The notes beneath the pieces are model-generated. The model was not told the DNA's origin, ran no database searches, and worked only from the letters and a program-made list of their open reading frames with translations. From Tipula vernalis (lineage: Eukaryota; Arthropoda; Insecta; Diptera; Tipulidae): a stretch of 64,000 nt of DNA. Below are positions 27,316 to 37,465 of the stretch, one piece after another. Both the position numbers and the translations under genes were made by a program. The first letter of the stretch is position 1. Every line of letters begins with the position of its first letter. The stretch is taken from positions 134,562,326-134,626,325 of the forward strand of contig OY282558.1 in the NCBI GenBank assembly GCA_958295665.1. Direction: 5' to 3'.

Positions 27316-28510
27316 ATGGACCTTAACCATTTAGCAAACGATGAATTTCTCGTGGAATGTCAAGTTCGTAATTTCCAAGGAACGGCCATTGCGACTTATC
27401 ACCTACTTAAAGCTCAATTAGCGTCCGAACTTGTTACTCCGGTGTTAATTCCAAATCGGGCTCATTCAGCCGCATGTAAAAATCAAAAACGGGAAATTAT
27501 TAAGTGCTAAGCCAAATTATAAATTATCAAAAACATGATACACGAACTTGGTAAAGTAACGAATAAAATGATTACAGCAAAATTTATTCTCGTTTATTGC
27601 ATGTAGAGGGTAGAGTTCAAAGTATTTCACACTCTCGTTCGGTAAAGGAAGCTATTCCTGATTTACGGGTAATTGTTGACTCATTGAAAGATTGTTTCAA
27701 TAAATGGCAAACTGAGCATGGCGATGATGCGGACGATTCGTTTCTTAATACTACTTTGTCGAACATTTCTATCGATGGACCCTTGGAAGAAAACTTGGAT
27801 TCAGAATCCGACCTAACGAACGACAACTTAAAAAAATATCATCCTGAAAAACCCGCACCAGTTGCAGCCCAGATACCCGAAGTCAAAGCAATTTCAGTGG
27901 GCAACTCTCCTAAGCCATCATCGTCAAAGGATTGCTCAGGATCCGTTCCATTAGGGGCAACTATCGCATCTAAGCTTCCTTAATCGATTTGATAACAGAA
28001 CGTATGGGGAAATTTGATAATCGATCCTCATGAAAATAGTAAAACTATTGATAGGTCATCACCCGAACACTCAGGAGCCAAAAGTAACAATCCGGAAAAT
28101 CATATATCGAATCTTTATCCCGGACATAGCCACAAAAATGTAACTTTTAACCCCGCATCGGCAAGCCATAACGCGAACTTCTGGTCGCGCATTCCCCCGT
28201 CAAGCTCAGATGATTTTAGATTGGCGAATTCATCATCTAGAGATATAAACAAATGGAATTTGACTTTTGAGGGTTCTTGCACGGAAAGACTGATATAGAA
28301 CGATTTTTGTATAGAGTAGAACGATCCGCAGTACGGTATAATGTTTTCCAAGTTAGTTTAGTCGAAGAACTTGGTGCTCTTCTGAGAGGTGAAGCTCTCG
28401 AATAGTACTGGTTGTTTCTAGAGCGAAATGGTTCAGTTTCTTGGGCACAAATACGGGCTGAGTTGACCCGACGATTTTAACGACATTTAACTGAAGATGA
28501 TGTACTACAA
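27316..28510 (+). pseudogene. gag relic of the old Ty3/gypsy element
   Basis: Starts with MDLNHLANDEFLVECQVRN and runs through at least four frame changes. An acidic Ser/Pro-rich middle occupies 27597-27983. A capsid-like segment follows at about 28286-28480, with DIERFLYRVER, LLRGEALE-stop-YW and SWAQIRAELTRRF. The last part matches the end of the retrotransposon gag/capsid domain. No zinc knuckle was seen before the protease. The start is chosen at the Met after which the first conserved-looking gag text begins. Confidence 0.65.
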
Positions 28511-28531
28511 GAGTTAGACAATGGACTTAGA

Positions 28532-29913
28532 ATGCGCAAACTTTTGGATAGTGGCGCAAATATCAGCGTTTTGAGATCAGGAAATAAAGATTTACTCAAG
28601 TCCTTTAATATTAAATTTCATCGCCTGCCTTCGTATTTGTTAACCGCAAGTGGACAAAGAAAAGTGATTCTCGGTCATATCAACATACCTATCACTTATT
28701 TAAACAAAACTCGAAATATCCGATTGCATATCGCACCGGACTTATACAGCAGAATTTATACTTAGGTATAGACTTCTGGAAAGAATTTGGGTTGGCTTCG
28801 GTCGTTGTCGAAGATTTATATCAGCCCCCAGTAGGTTCAGCCACAAGTAATCAGCACGATCTTTCGGATAGACATTTCAATGAGCTGAAGAAAATCATAG
28901 CCCTTTCTCCATCATCAGAACTTCTAGGGTTAGGAAAAACGTCTCTCACCACTCATTCCATTGACGTCGGATCCGCGGCACCTATTAAGCAAAGATATTT
29001 TGCTGTATCTCCGGCCATTCAGGCGGATATCAATAAAGAATTAGATCGCATGTTATCCCTTGGCGTAATCGAAGAAAGCGACAGTATAGTTGGTGCTCTC
29101 CTATCAACCTCATCAAAAAACCAAATGGCAAAGTTAGACTTTGTTTGGATGAGCGTAAATTGAATTCGGTCACTGTAAAAGACGCGTATCCGCTGCCCCT
29201 TATTGATGGATTATTGGGAAGACTGGATCAAACACGATTCATTTCAAGTATCGATCTAAAAGACACCTTTTGGCAAATCCCTTTGGATTCAAATTCTAGG
29301 CAATATACCGCTTTAGCAGTACAAGGTCGACCACTACATCAATTTCGCGTAATGTTATTTGGCTTATGTAATACTCCTCAGCGTATGTGCCGCCTTATGC
29401 ATAAAGTTATCCCCTTTCACTTAAAGGATCGCGTCTTCGTGTATCTGGACGACCTTCTGATTACGTCTGCTAGCATAGAGGAACATTTTTTTTTGCTGCA
29501 AGAGGTTGCTAAATTGTTTCATAACGCTAACCTCACCATCAACATTGATAAAAGTAAGTTTATGCTGAAACAAATTAAATATCTAGGTTATGTTGTTGGT
29601 GATGGTTGTTTGCAGGTCGACCCCGAGAAAATTTCGGCTATAGTAAATTATCCTGTTCCTCGTACTTCTAAGCAAATTCGTAGGTTTCTGGGTATAACTG
29701 GTTGGTGTCGCAGGTTCATAGCCAATTACGCAACCCTTAGTGCATCTATGACGGATTTGCTGAAAAAAGGAAAAAAATGTTTGTGGAATGCGGAAGCTCA
29801 ACGCTCTTTTAAAGCTTTGAAATCGGCCTTGCACCGCCCCAGTTTTATGAAATCCAGATTTTAGCAAAACATTTTATATTCAATGTGATGCCAGCACTAC
29901 CGGAATAGGAGGC
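28532..29913 (+). pseudogene. pol relic part 1: protease, RT and start of RNase H
   Basis: The protease active site is LLDSGANISVL at about 28544. The RT domain follows in two frames. The first carries the N-terminal contacts (KELDRMLSLGVIEES). The second begins at about 29145 with DERKLNSV, then SSIDLKDTFWQIPLD, LFGLCNTPQRMC and the catalytic YLDD at 29442-29453. A connection segment (FLGITGWCRRFI) leads to RNase H, with its first catalytic Asp in QCDASTTGIGG at about 29880-29913. There the sequence is interrupted by the nested element. A one-base frameshift lies just before 29120, within the conserved KPNGK-like stretch. Confidence 0.8.
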
Positions 29914-30136
29914 TATAGATGCTATGCATTTACATACATAATGTTAAAAAACAATTTATTATGAATATTATATTATTTTAATTTATTACAAAACTTCTTT
30001 TTGTTTTCACACCACCATTTTTGGGACGACAAAATGTGGTTGGGCGGCGAACACACAGAGCAACGTGTTGCCGTTTTGAAGATTTATCCGATACTGATAT
30101 TTTATTTTTTTTTATTTTTTCTTGTCCGTCGTTGTC
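29914..30136 (-). repeat. LTR-like 3' end of the nested element
   Basis: On the minus strand the sequence from about 30259 downward begins TGTGGCGGTTCACGCA, close to the 5' LTR start. It later carries AATAAATTGTTTTTT before ending ATCTATA at the insertion point. Apart from the start and an A/T-rich block near the end it is not collinear with the 548-bp 5' LTR, and it lacks a terminal CA. The 3' end is thus abnormal or from a divergent LTR subtype. Confidence 0.45.
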
Positions 30137-30342
30137 TGGAAGAGACAGTAGTTCAGTTGTCCGTTTTTGTATTAGTGTTTCCGTTTGCGTTTCTGTCTGT
30201 TCTTGTTTTGTTCCGACCGTGTGGCGGCGAACGCATGTGTGAATGCGTGAACCGCCACACGGTCGGAACAAAACAAGAACAGACAGAAACGCAAACGGAA
30301 ACACTAATACAAAAACGGACAACTGAACTACTGTCTCTTCCA
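30137..30342. repeat. 91-bp perfect inverted repeat with 24-bp loop
   Basis: Arms 30137-30227 and 30252-30342 are identical in reverse complement with no mismatch by eye. The loop contains a further 6-bp stem (ACGCAT/ATGCGT). Read on minus, the inner part (TGTGGCGGTTCACGCA) resembles the start of the nested element's LTR. The structure therefore looks like LTR-start sequence joined head-to-head with its own inverted copy. Confidence 0.9.
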
Positions 30343-32094
30343 ATTGACTAATATAATCCAAGTGGCGAGATTGTCTTGGATTACGTTCAGTTTTTGACTG
30401 AATTGCTCGTGTCAGAGGCTTGTGGTCGGTATATATTGTGAAGTCCCGACCCTCAACAAAATATCTGAAGTGTTTGACTGCCAGATATATTGCGAGTAAT
30501 TCCCGATCGAATGCGGAATATTTCTTTTCGGCATCCGAGAGTTTTTTTGAAAAGAATCCCAGTGGTTCCCAACACTCGTTATTGTACTGCTGCAGTACAG
30601 CACCGACAGCAGTGTTCGATGCGTCAGTAGTTATGCTGAGCTTTGAGTCGCTCAGTGGGTGCGCCAGAAGTGTTATCTGGGCCAATTCAGCCTTTAGTGA
30701 CGTGAATGCTTGTTGACATTCGTCGGGCCAAGAGAAGTTCTTAGCTGTCTTGGGCTTTTTGAGTAAAGCTGCCAAGTGGCTGTGAATTGGTGCGAGTGTT
30801 TCAGCGAGTTTTGGTATGAATCGGTGGTAGTAGTTTACCATACCGACGAATCGCTGAATACTTTTGATTGATGTTGGAGCTGGGAATTCCCTAATGGCGT
30901 TAATTCGTTCTTCAGACGGCAGAATACCATTAGGAGTGATCTTGTGGCTGAGGAAATCAAGAGTGGATGCGCCAAAGACGCATTTTGAGCTATTGATATG
31001 AACATCAAACTGTGTTAACTTGTGGAAGAGTTGTTCCAAGTGTAGTTTGTGTTGTTCCTCAGAATGTGAAGCCACAAGAATATCGTCAATGTAGACGAAC
31101 ACGAAGTTTAAATCACGAACGACTTCGTTCATGAAACGCTGAAACGTTTGGGCGGCATTGCGTAGACCGAATGGCATTCGGGTGAATTCGAATAGGCCAA
31201 ACGGTGTTGTGATCGCCGTTTTGTGAACGTCTTCAGGTGCGACGGGAATCAAATGGTAAGCTCTGACAAGATCGATTTTAGAAAAAATTTTGCATCCATG
31301 TAAATGCATGGAGAAATTTTGAATGTGGGGTATCGGATAACGATCCGGTGTTGTGACCGTGTTTAGTCGACGATAATCCCCACATGGTCGCCAATCGTGA
31401 TCTTTCTTTTTTACCATATGTAGTGGACAAGAGACGGGAGATGCAGATGGCCGGCAAATCCCTAATTCCACCATGTGCTGAAATTCCGTATGTGCGGCTT
31501 TGTGGCGGACCTGATCTAGTCTACGTGGTCTTGACACGGGCAGATGGCCTGCCGTGACAATGTGGTGGACCACGTTGTGTCGAACTGGTAAGTTGTAGTT
31601 CGGCTCTGCTGTGAGTGAAGGGAATTGTTTGAGCAGAGTGCCGTAACCATTGTTGATTGAATAATGAATCGGGGTCGGTGTGTCGACTCGAACCATTGTG
31701 GCATTGATTGACAGCTTTGTCGCTGAATCAACCAGCCGTCTATTCTTGAGGTCAACAAGTAGTCCGAATTTGTATAGGAAATCGGCGCCAATAATCGGAC
31801 GATTCACAGCAGCTAAGATGAAAGCATGCGTGAAGGTTCGTTTGAGTCCGATGTTCACTTGAAGCAATTTTGTGCCATAAGTGTTGATTGTTGTGCCATT
31901 GGCGGCCGATAGGACTAGATCAGTAGATTTTCGATTTAATAGGATTGTGTTTGCGAATGTTTTGGCTGGAATGACCGAAAGGTCCGCGCCAGTGTCGATG
32001 AGAAACGTCAGGTGGTTTATTTGGTCATGTAAAAATAGTCGGCTTGAACGATGGGTGTCTTGAGTGGCTGACTCTACCCGTGTGTTTGGAAGTT
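30343..32094 (-). pseudogene. Pol of the nested element: protease, RT, RNase H, truncated
   Basis: Translation enters by -1 shift from gag. Protease: [13 protein letters not shown] (active site near 31982-32002) and [52 protein letters not shown], and YIDD at 31082-31093. Connection: [15 protein letters not shown]. RNase [30 protein letters not shown] and [11 protein letters not shown]. The chain is uninterrupted by stops but departs from the family after SRHLDYISQ (about 30343). It then reads into palindromic LTR-derived sequence, so integrase is missing. The open frame running on to 29978 is an accidental fusion. Confidence 0.85.
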
Positions 32095-33033
32095 TTTTTG
32101 AGTTGTATCTACGTCCATGCTAGCGGTGGATGTTGATTGGTCGAATTTACATGGCCGTGTGCATTTGTTCGCAGCTGCGCCGAACTTTTCATGATACCAG
32201 CACACGCCTTGTTGGCGGTTGCTGCTGGGGCTGCGGTATGCTGATCCGCTGCGATTTCCGGAACGCGACGTGGATCGTCGGTCCCTCGATCGGCTTCGGT
32301 TATTCGTAAAAAATTGATTAATCTTTGTTTCCAGGCGAGTTAGGCGGTCTTCTAATGTGCTTGACGCGAATGTGCTCGACGAGGCCCGACGATCCCCGCC
32401 GCGATCCGGATTCACGCGTACTGATGTGCTAAATGGTATGTTATGTGCCGCTATCTGTGGGCCCGGTGTAATTATCTCATGCATTTTGTCCGCCGTTTTT
32501 GCTAGCTCTTCTAAGGGATTTGTCTCGGGTTGTGCCACCATCGCGATTCGTATAATTTCCGGTAGTTTTCGAAGCCAGAATGACCGTATTATTTTCTCAC
32601 TGAACTGATTTCCCGCTAATGTTCGGATATGTCTAAGGCTTTCTGACGGGCGCCTGTCCCCTATGTCCTGGCCGCCCAACAGAGCTTCGAGCTGTCGCTC
32701 GTCTGAGGGTGCACATCGGTCGAGGAACGCTCGTTTAATTGTAGCATACTGATTCTCGGTTGGTGGTGTTGCGAGAATGTCAGAAATTGTGTTACTTGCC
32801 ACGGGGGACAGAGCTGAGAGGACGAGTGCGTACTTTATTTTGTCGGAGGTTATTTGTTGTATACCAAACAATATTTCCGCCATGTTAAACCAGTTAGCTG
32901 GATTATCCATCCAGAATGGTTGCAATTTAACCCGCGTTGCGGCTTCTATTTGTTTGGGCTCGTCCTCTGCCATTGTGGCGTCTCTGTTTACGTTTTCTGT
33001 TTTAAGTTCTTTTTTGGTATTATCGACCGGCAT
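32074..33033 (-). CDS. Gag of the nested CsRn1-like element
   Basis: 319 codons from [10 protein letters not shown] to a TAG at 32076-32074. Gag packages the element RNA into virus-like particles. Residues 37-60 hold the group's FW..NPA.WF..AE..F pattern ([20 protein letters not shown]). The capsid-like domain fills roughly residues 40-190. A Ser/Arg-rich basic stretch (residues about 250-275) precedes a single knuckle [18 protein letters not shown]. This is Cys-X2-His-X9-Cys-X3-Cys, the unusual CHCC type of CsRn1 elements rather than CCHC. The frame is fully open, and pol lies in the -1 frame past a slippery site near the Gag end. Confidence 0.8.
   Translation of the reverse strand: MPVDNTKKELKTENVNRDATMAEDEPKQIEAATRVKLQPFWMDNPANWFNMAEILFGIQQITSDKIKYALVLSALSPVASNTISDILATPPTENQYATIKRAFLDRCAPSDERQLEALLGGQDIGDRRPSESLRHIRTLAGNQFSEKIIRSFWLRKLPEIIRIAMVAQPETNPLEELAKTADKMHEIITPGPQIAAHNIPFSTSVRVNPDRGGDRRASSSTFASSTLEDRLTRLETKINQFFTNNRSRSRDRRSTSRSGNRSGSAYRSPSSNRQQGVCWYHEKFGAAANKCTRPCKFDQSTSTASMDVDTTQKNFQTHG
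32092..32098 (-). promoter_or_regulatory. A-AAA-AAC slippery heptamer for -1 frameshifting
   Basis: On the minus strand the Gag codons CAA-AAA-AAC-TTC form a canonical X-XXY-YYZ heptamer, five codons before the Gag stop. A -1 slip enters the open pol frame, which continues through RVESATQDT into the protease. I did not fold the downstream region to look for a pseudoknot. Confidence 0.65.
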
Positions 33034-34210
33034 TAATTTCGGTTTAACTTGGTATTGATGAGGTATATCCGAATACCGTCGCCTAGGGCTTCAAGGTATT
33101 GGATGATAAATAAAAAAAAAATCTTCCAAAATTTGAATTAATAAACTGCACCGGAGTTTGTTACACTTCACGAATAGTTGCCTTCGGCAATCCAAATTCT
33201 CGTGAATTATTCTGACCCCAAAAAAAAAATAATAATAATAATTTTGAAATATTGTGAAATTTTGAAGAATGTAGTTCTTGAGCGAATTGAGTAAAGTTAT
33301 AACGGAATTTTAATCTCGGAATAATTATCCTACACGACCTATATTAGTTGACATTCAAACCGAAAAAACCAAGCAAAAGGATTAATATGTGAATGAGAAC
33401 GAACCGATTTTACCGAAATACGTGGTGAAAATTTTACAATGCCAAATAATGTGTATATAAATATAGTGAATATATGTAAATGTTTATATATAAATTTTGA
33501 TAATTTATGGAAAAAAAAAAAAAAATGATTCTACGTTACTTTAGAATTATTGGAATAAAGGAAATTAAACTAATAATAATTATGAAAATGATATAAATTC
33601 CAATAAGAAAATAAAAAGAAAATTATGTGTACAAAAAAATTAAAAACTCATCTATTTTATTGTTGTTGTTGTAGATGCTGCTGTTGTAACCGTTGTTGTT
33701 GTTGCTGCTGTTGTAACCGTTGTTATCCTGGTTATGTTGAATTTTCAATGGCACCTATTGTGATAAGTGTCTCTTCATCCCGTTAAATTTTTTGAAACGG
33801 CTATTTTTGTTGCGCACTGTTGAGTTTGATTTGTATTTTTTTATTGTGCGATTCGGTTGTCGTACTGTTGAATTTGGTTGATACGACTATTTTTGTTGCG
33901 CACTGTTGTTGTAAAATCTTTTAATTTTGTGTACAATTTTACGTTTAAAATAAATGATGATATAACTTTTTGGCTTGATTTATTTATTGTATTGCGTGGC
34001 AATTATTACGTGCTGCCCTGTTGTACTCGAGATTAATTTCCACGTTGTATGTGTATGTACTGTATTGTATTATTTGTTGTTGGCTCCCGTTGCCTCTTAT
34101 CTGGTACGGTTGTACCGCACCAGATTTCCGTGTGTAATTTGTAATAATGAAATGTATGTAATATTCCCAGAATATGAGGAATATTTGAATGTTTATTATC
34201 CCTAAAAAGG
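33034..34210 (-). other. Untranslated leader of the nested element
   Basis: About 1.2 kb between primer-binding site and gag. It has a CAA-rich (minus strand) triplet tract at about 33657-33731, with a 33-bp internal repeat containing GCTGCTGTTGTAACCGTTGT on plus. It also has two copies of CTATTTTTGTTGCGCACTGT at about 33803 and 33888. No convincing coding frame. Confidence 0.55.
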
Positions 34211-34228
34211 GCGTCGATGGTCACCACT
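34211..34228 (-). promoter_or_regulatory. Primer-binding site, tRNA-Trp type
   Basis: On the minus strand, TGGTGACC followed by ATCGACG lies two bases after the LTR end. TGGTGACCCCGACG is the primer-binding site reported for CsRn1-group elements (tRNA-Trp). The first eight bases match exactly and the rest in part. Confidence 0.55.
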
Positions 34229-34776
34229 TGTAATGTCTTACATTACCTATTTGTTTTTAACCAATGAAACACTTTAAGTATTGTAATCCACTTAACTTGT
34301 AGGTATTAAAAAAACTATATATTTCACTGTAATGTAGAAATAGGATTTTGTATTTCTGTTTTTGTTTTTTTTTTTGTGTAGCAGACACAACTGATAACAA
34401 ACAATGTTTTACTAAATATTTTTACAAGAAAATTTATTACGTTAATAATTTTCACCACAGTATTATCGTTCGGAGGAAAGAAAAAAACAATTATTAAATT
34501 TTTATTATTTTAATCTGACTTAATGTCCACCAAACAAGAACGCACGAATTAATGTGTCCGAAACGAAGTTTTGGAACGATGAACAAAAGTAAATGAATTA
34601 TTTGGTTTTTCGTTTATTTGCAATACACTGTAAAAGTTAAAATGAATTGAAGAAGGGCAGTGATCGATGTTCGAGCGGTTGCGGTTGTAATATGAATGTA
34701 TGATACGAGTGAGCGCTGATATATGTGATTCTGTGGCGGTAAACAAATGTATGTACTTGATGAGTGAGCCGCTACA
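34229..34776 (-). repeat. 5' LTR of the nested CsRn1-like element
   Basis: Read on the minus strand it starts TGTAGCGGCTCACTCATC and ends ACATTACA, just before the primer-binding site: 548 bp with TGT...ACA ends. The inner end contains a short dyad, GTAATGT-AAG-ACATTAC. The first 16 bases recur at two other places in the window (59571-59600 and 60138-60166). An AATAAA-type signal lies within (AAATAAACG). Confidence 0.65.
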
Positions 34777-34780
34777 AGGC

Positions 34781-36155
34781 GTATTATTTCAGAAGGATCC
34801 AGATGATGAAGAATTTCCGATATCGTACAGGTCGAAAAAACTAAATAAAGCTCAACGGAATTATTCCATTAGTGAGCTCGAGTGTTACGCGGTGGTACTC
34901 AGTATCTCCAGTCGTCTCCAGTGGCTAATGTCTCAAAGGGACCTCTCCGGAAGATTAGCTCGCTGGAGCTTGAAATTACAAGGTTTTGATTTTGAAATAC
35001 AGTATAGGAAAGAAGCTCAAAATGTGGTCCCTGTCGCTCTCTCTCGTGTCAATGTCGATGAAATAATCAAAAAGGAAACCCCATTGAATTATTATCCATT
35101 GCATGTAAATTTTAATGCCCCAGAGTTTACCACGGATGAAGATTATGTTAATCAAATTGTGAATTTCCAATAACTTAATAATGACAATACTAATTTACGT
35201 CTCGAAGATAACAAACTACTTATTTGACTATCTTTTGGTACAAAAATATGCGAAACTGATGTATCGGAGTGGAAGTTGGTGATACCTAAGTCCTTAAAAG
35301 GTCAACTGATCGAACAAGCGCACTCTCCCCCGTTGTCAGCCCATGTGGGTGTTGCCAAGACTCTAGAATGGCTCGGGGATATTTTTATTGGGTTAATATT
35401 TATAAAGATGTCAAAATCTATCTTTCGAACTGTAAAGTTTGTAAAAGTTGCAAGCCGGTAAATTATTCCACTCGACCTCCTATAGGGGACGATAGCGAAA
35501 TATTTAATTTATTTTCTGTTCCAGAAACTGTTTTCACCGACAACGGAAAACAATTTATATCTGTTCAGTTTAAAAACTTACTGGCTAAATATGGTGTCAA
35601 ACACCTGAAGACACCCAAATATACTCCACAACCCAATTCATCGGAACGAGTGAATCGCTGTATTTTGCCAGCTATCCGCTCCTATATTAAGTCCGATCAG
35701 CGTGAATAGGTTGTCCACCTTAGCGAAATTTCATCCGCCTTGCGTAATGTCGTTCACACATCTTGTGGATATTTACCGCACTATCTGGTATTTGGCGAAC
35801 ACAAGATCAATCATGCTTCTGACTATCCATTACGCAAATTACTGTCACAGCCCAGTGATAACGAAATAGCCGTCACAGCTAAATCTACCGAATACATTTG
35901 CGTTCCGCTTACGCTAAGAACGCTAATTAGTATAATCTCCGAAGTCGCACTCGTCGTTTTGAACCAGGCCAGAACAAGTTCGTAAAAAATTGTACGCAAA
36001 GTGTTGCCTCAAGAAACTTTAATGCTAAGCTAGCTCCTAGAGCGATTCCCGCGATTATCTCAAAGAAAGTCGGCCAGGTAGCCTTTGAATGTAAAGATTC
36101 CAAAGGGAATATATTGGGGGTCTACCATATAAAAGATATTTATAAAAATTCTTAA
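34781..36155 (+). pseudogene. pol relic part 2: rest of RNase H and integrase
   Basis: Translation resumes with VLFQKDPDDEEF directly after the 4-bp duplication, continuing RNase H (SKKLNKAQRNYSISELEC). The integrase zinc-binding region follows (HSPPLSAHVG and NCKVCKSC). The integrase core is missing its first half: TRPPIGDDSEIF jumps straight to VFTDNGKQF, so the first catalytic Asp is deleted. The E-region is present (TPQPNSSERVNR). The C-terminal tail ends near 36155 (GNILGVYHIKDIY). Stops and frameshifts occur at about 35173, 35460 and 35709. Confidence 0.75.
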
Positions 36156-36216
36156 ATATTGTTGAATTTTATGTTTTGCCCGGCTTTGTGAGACATCTCA
36201 GTGGTGTCCCCACGAT

Positions 36217-36393
36217 TGTAACGACCCATTTGAGTCGATTACATGTTTGTTTTTAGATAGCGTACGCCAACAATTCAAACTGCTACTGTTATGATATTTT
36301 GTTATTAATTCTTTTATTGATTAGTGGATAATTATCTCACCTTACTACTAGCGAATGATTTTTTTTGTAGCGGTCGCTTAGGCGAACGTTACA
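36217..36393 (+). repeat. Probable 3' LTR of the old Ty3/gypsy element
   Basis: 177 bp with perfect 7-bp inverted ends (TGTAACG...CGTTACA), sited about 60 bp after the integrase tail. The stretch before it (CTCAGTGGTGTCCCCACGAT) is not a classic purine tract. No partner LTR was found upstream of gag, so the assignment rests on position and termini. Confidence 0.55.
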
Positions 36394-37465
36394 AAGCTTA
36401 AAATCTACTAAATCCCAACTTGTAAAATCAACTCATGTAAGGCAAATAAGAAAACCTAAATTATTCAGACTGAGTCTGCTTATACCTATGTAAATATAGT
36501 CAAATAAATTTATATACTAAGTAATTTCAAAATGGTTACCTGGTAACAAATGTTCCTAAGTCACTTCAGTGAATATCAAAATTGCAAAGGTATCTTGCAT
36601 GTTTGTCGTTTTAAGGAACCTGCACAACATTTTTAACGTTTCAACATTTTCAGTTCTTCTATATCAGCACCACGGTGGCGCTGGTAATCCATTGCGTTAC
36701 ATGATTTTATTTACATCCGCGGTTACGTCCAATTCATTAAGTGATCTGTGACTCATCTGTCAGTATTTATGTAAAAATAAATAAAATTTAATTCATAAAG
36801 CCCCTGCAGTGGTCATTGTCAGTCGATTTTACGCCTCAAATTTCTGCCATACAATGTAATTTTAGTGTGGGAATGGTCGTTTTTACACTTAAAAGTGTAG
36901 ATTTAAAATTTAGTAAACTGTTGAATCATTTGTGTGCTAATCAAAACTCAATGTAGTTCTCAACAGCGCCTCTCAACTTCCACCCCATTTCATGTTAATT
37001 TCATTACCGTACAATTATAAATTTTCTTTTTCTTGTAACTATCTTAATAATATGATTTACTTGCTCGTACCATATTGTTGCTTTTCTCTCATTTACAATT
37101 ATTTTTTCTGAATTAAATTTTATTCTAATCGAATTATTGGGTTGCCTATTTTAGTTAAGATAACATTTTCTCAGAAATAAGGCACATTTTTCGACAATTT
37201 TTCACTTAGAAATTCTGTTGGATATATTCTTCCCCCACTAATTAAGAGTTAACCCTCAAATCGAAATTCTATTATTAATTTGCAAATTCGGAATTCTTAT
37301 ATTAGCGGCGTTACCCAAAACTAAATCGTAGAGTTTCTAGCGGTTCTTTACCGAATAAAGTATTTAGAAGAAGAGTTTAACAGTCCAAAAAGTAAAGTTG
37401 CTTATTAAATTTCCTCATTCGGAAGTAATTGGATTACCGATTATTGATTCGAAATTAATGTTTTA
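36394..37465. other. Intron sequence, no gene seen
   Basis: Mixed A/T-rich DNA between the LTR of the old gypsy element and the Tc1/mariner-type relic. Short open frames only, with no recognised motif. Part of the 33.5-kb DUF389 intron. Confidence 0.5.

Larger units (their letters stand above)
29914..34776 (-). mobile_element. CsRn1-like Ty3/gypsy element nested in the older element
   Basis: Minus-strand gag and pol inserted precisely within RNase H of the older element. AGGC flanks the insertion on both sides (29910-29913 and 34777-34780), and removing the insert with one AGGC restores the host element's frame. A CHCC-type Gag knuckle and a TGGTGACC primer-binding site point to the CsRn1 group, which uses tRNA-Trp. 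Gag and pol are open, so the insertion is much younger than its target. It is not full length: integrase is absent and its place is taken by a palindromic block (30137-30342). Confidence 0.8.
27262..36393 (+). mobile_element. Old Ty3/gypsy retrotransposon, split by a nested element
   Basis: Plus-strand gag, protease, RT, RNase H and integrase fragments run in Ty3/gypsy order from 27316 to about 36155, ending in an LTR-like sequence at 36217-36393. The element is cut at 29913/34777 by an opposite-strand retrotransposon. No matching LTR precedes gag, so the 5' side appears truncated or diverged beyond recognition; the left limit is approximate. RT wording (GRPLHQFRVM, YLDD) suggests the mdg3/micropia group, but only tentatively. 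Frameshifts, stops and an integrase deletion make it non-functional. Confidence 0.75.

Noticed and set aside
29978..30342. C-terminal extension of the long minus-strand pol frame through the palindrome
   Set aside because: After SRHLDYISQ the translation is LTR-derived palindrome, not a protein domain. The plus strand gives the same peptide in part because of the inverted repeat.
36217..36393. Independent solo LTR or MITE rather than 3' LTR
   Set aside because: Possible, given the missing 5' partner, but its place right after the integrase tail favours the LTR reading.
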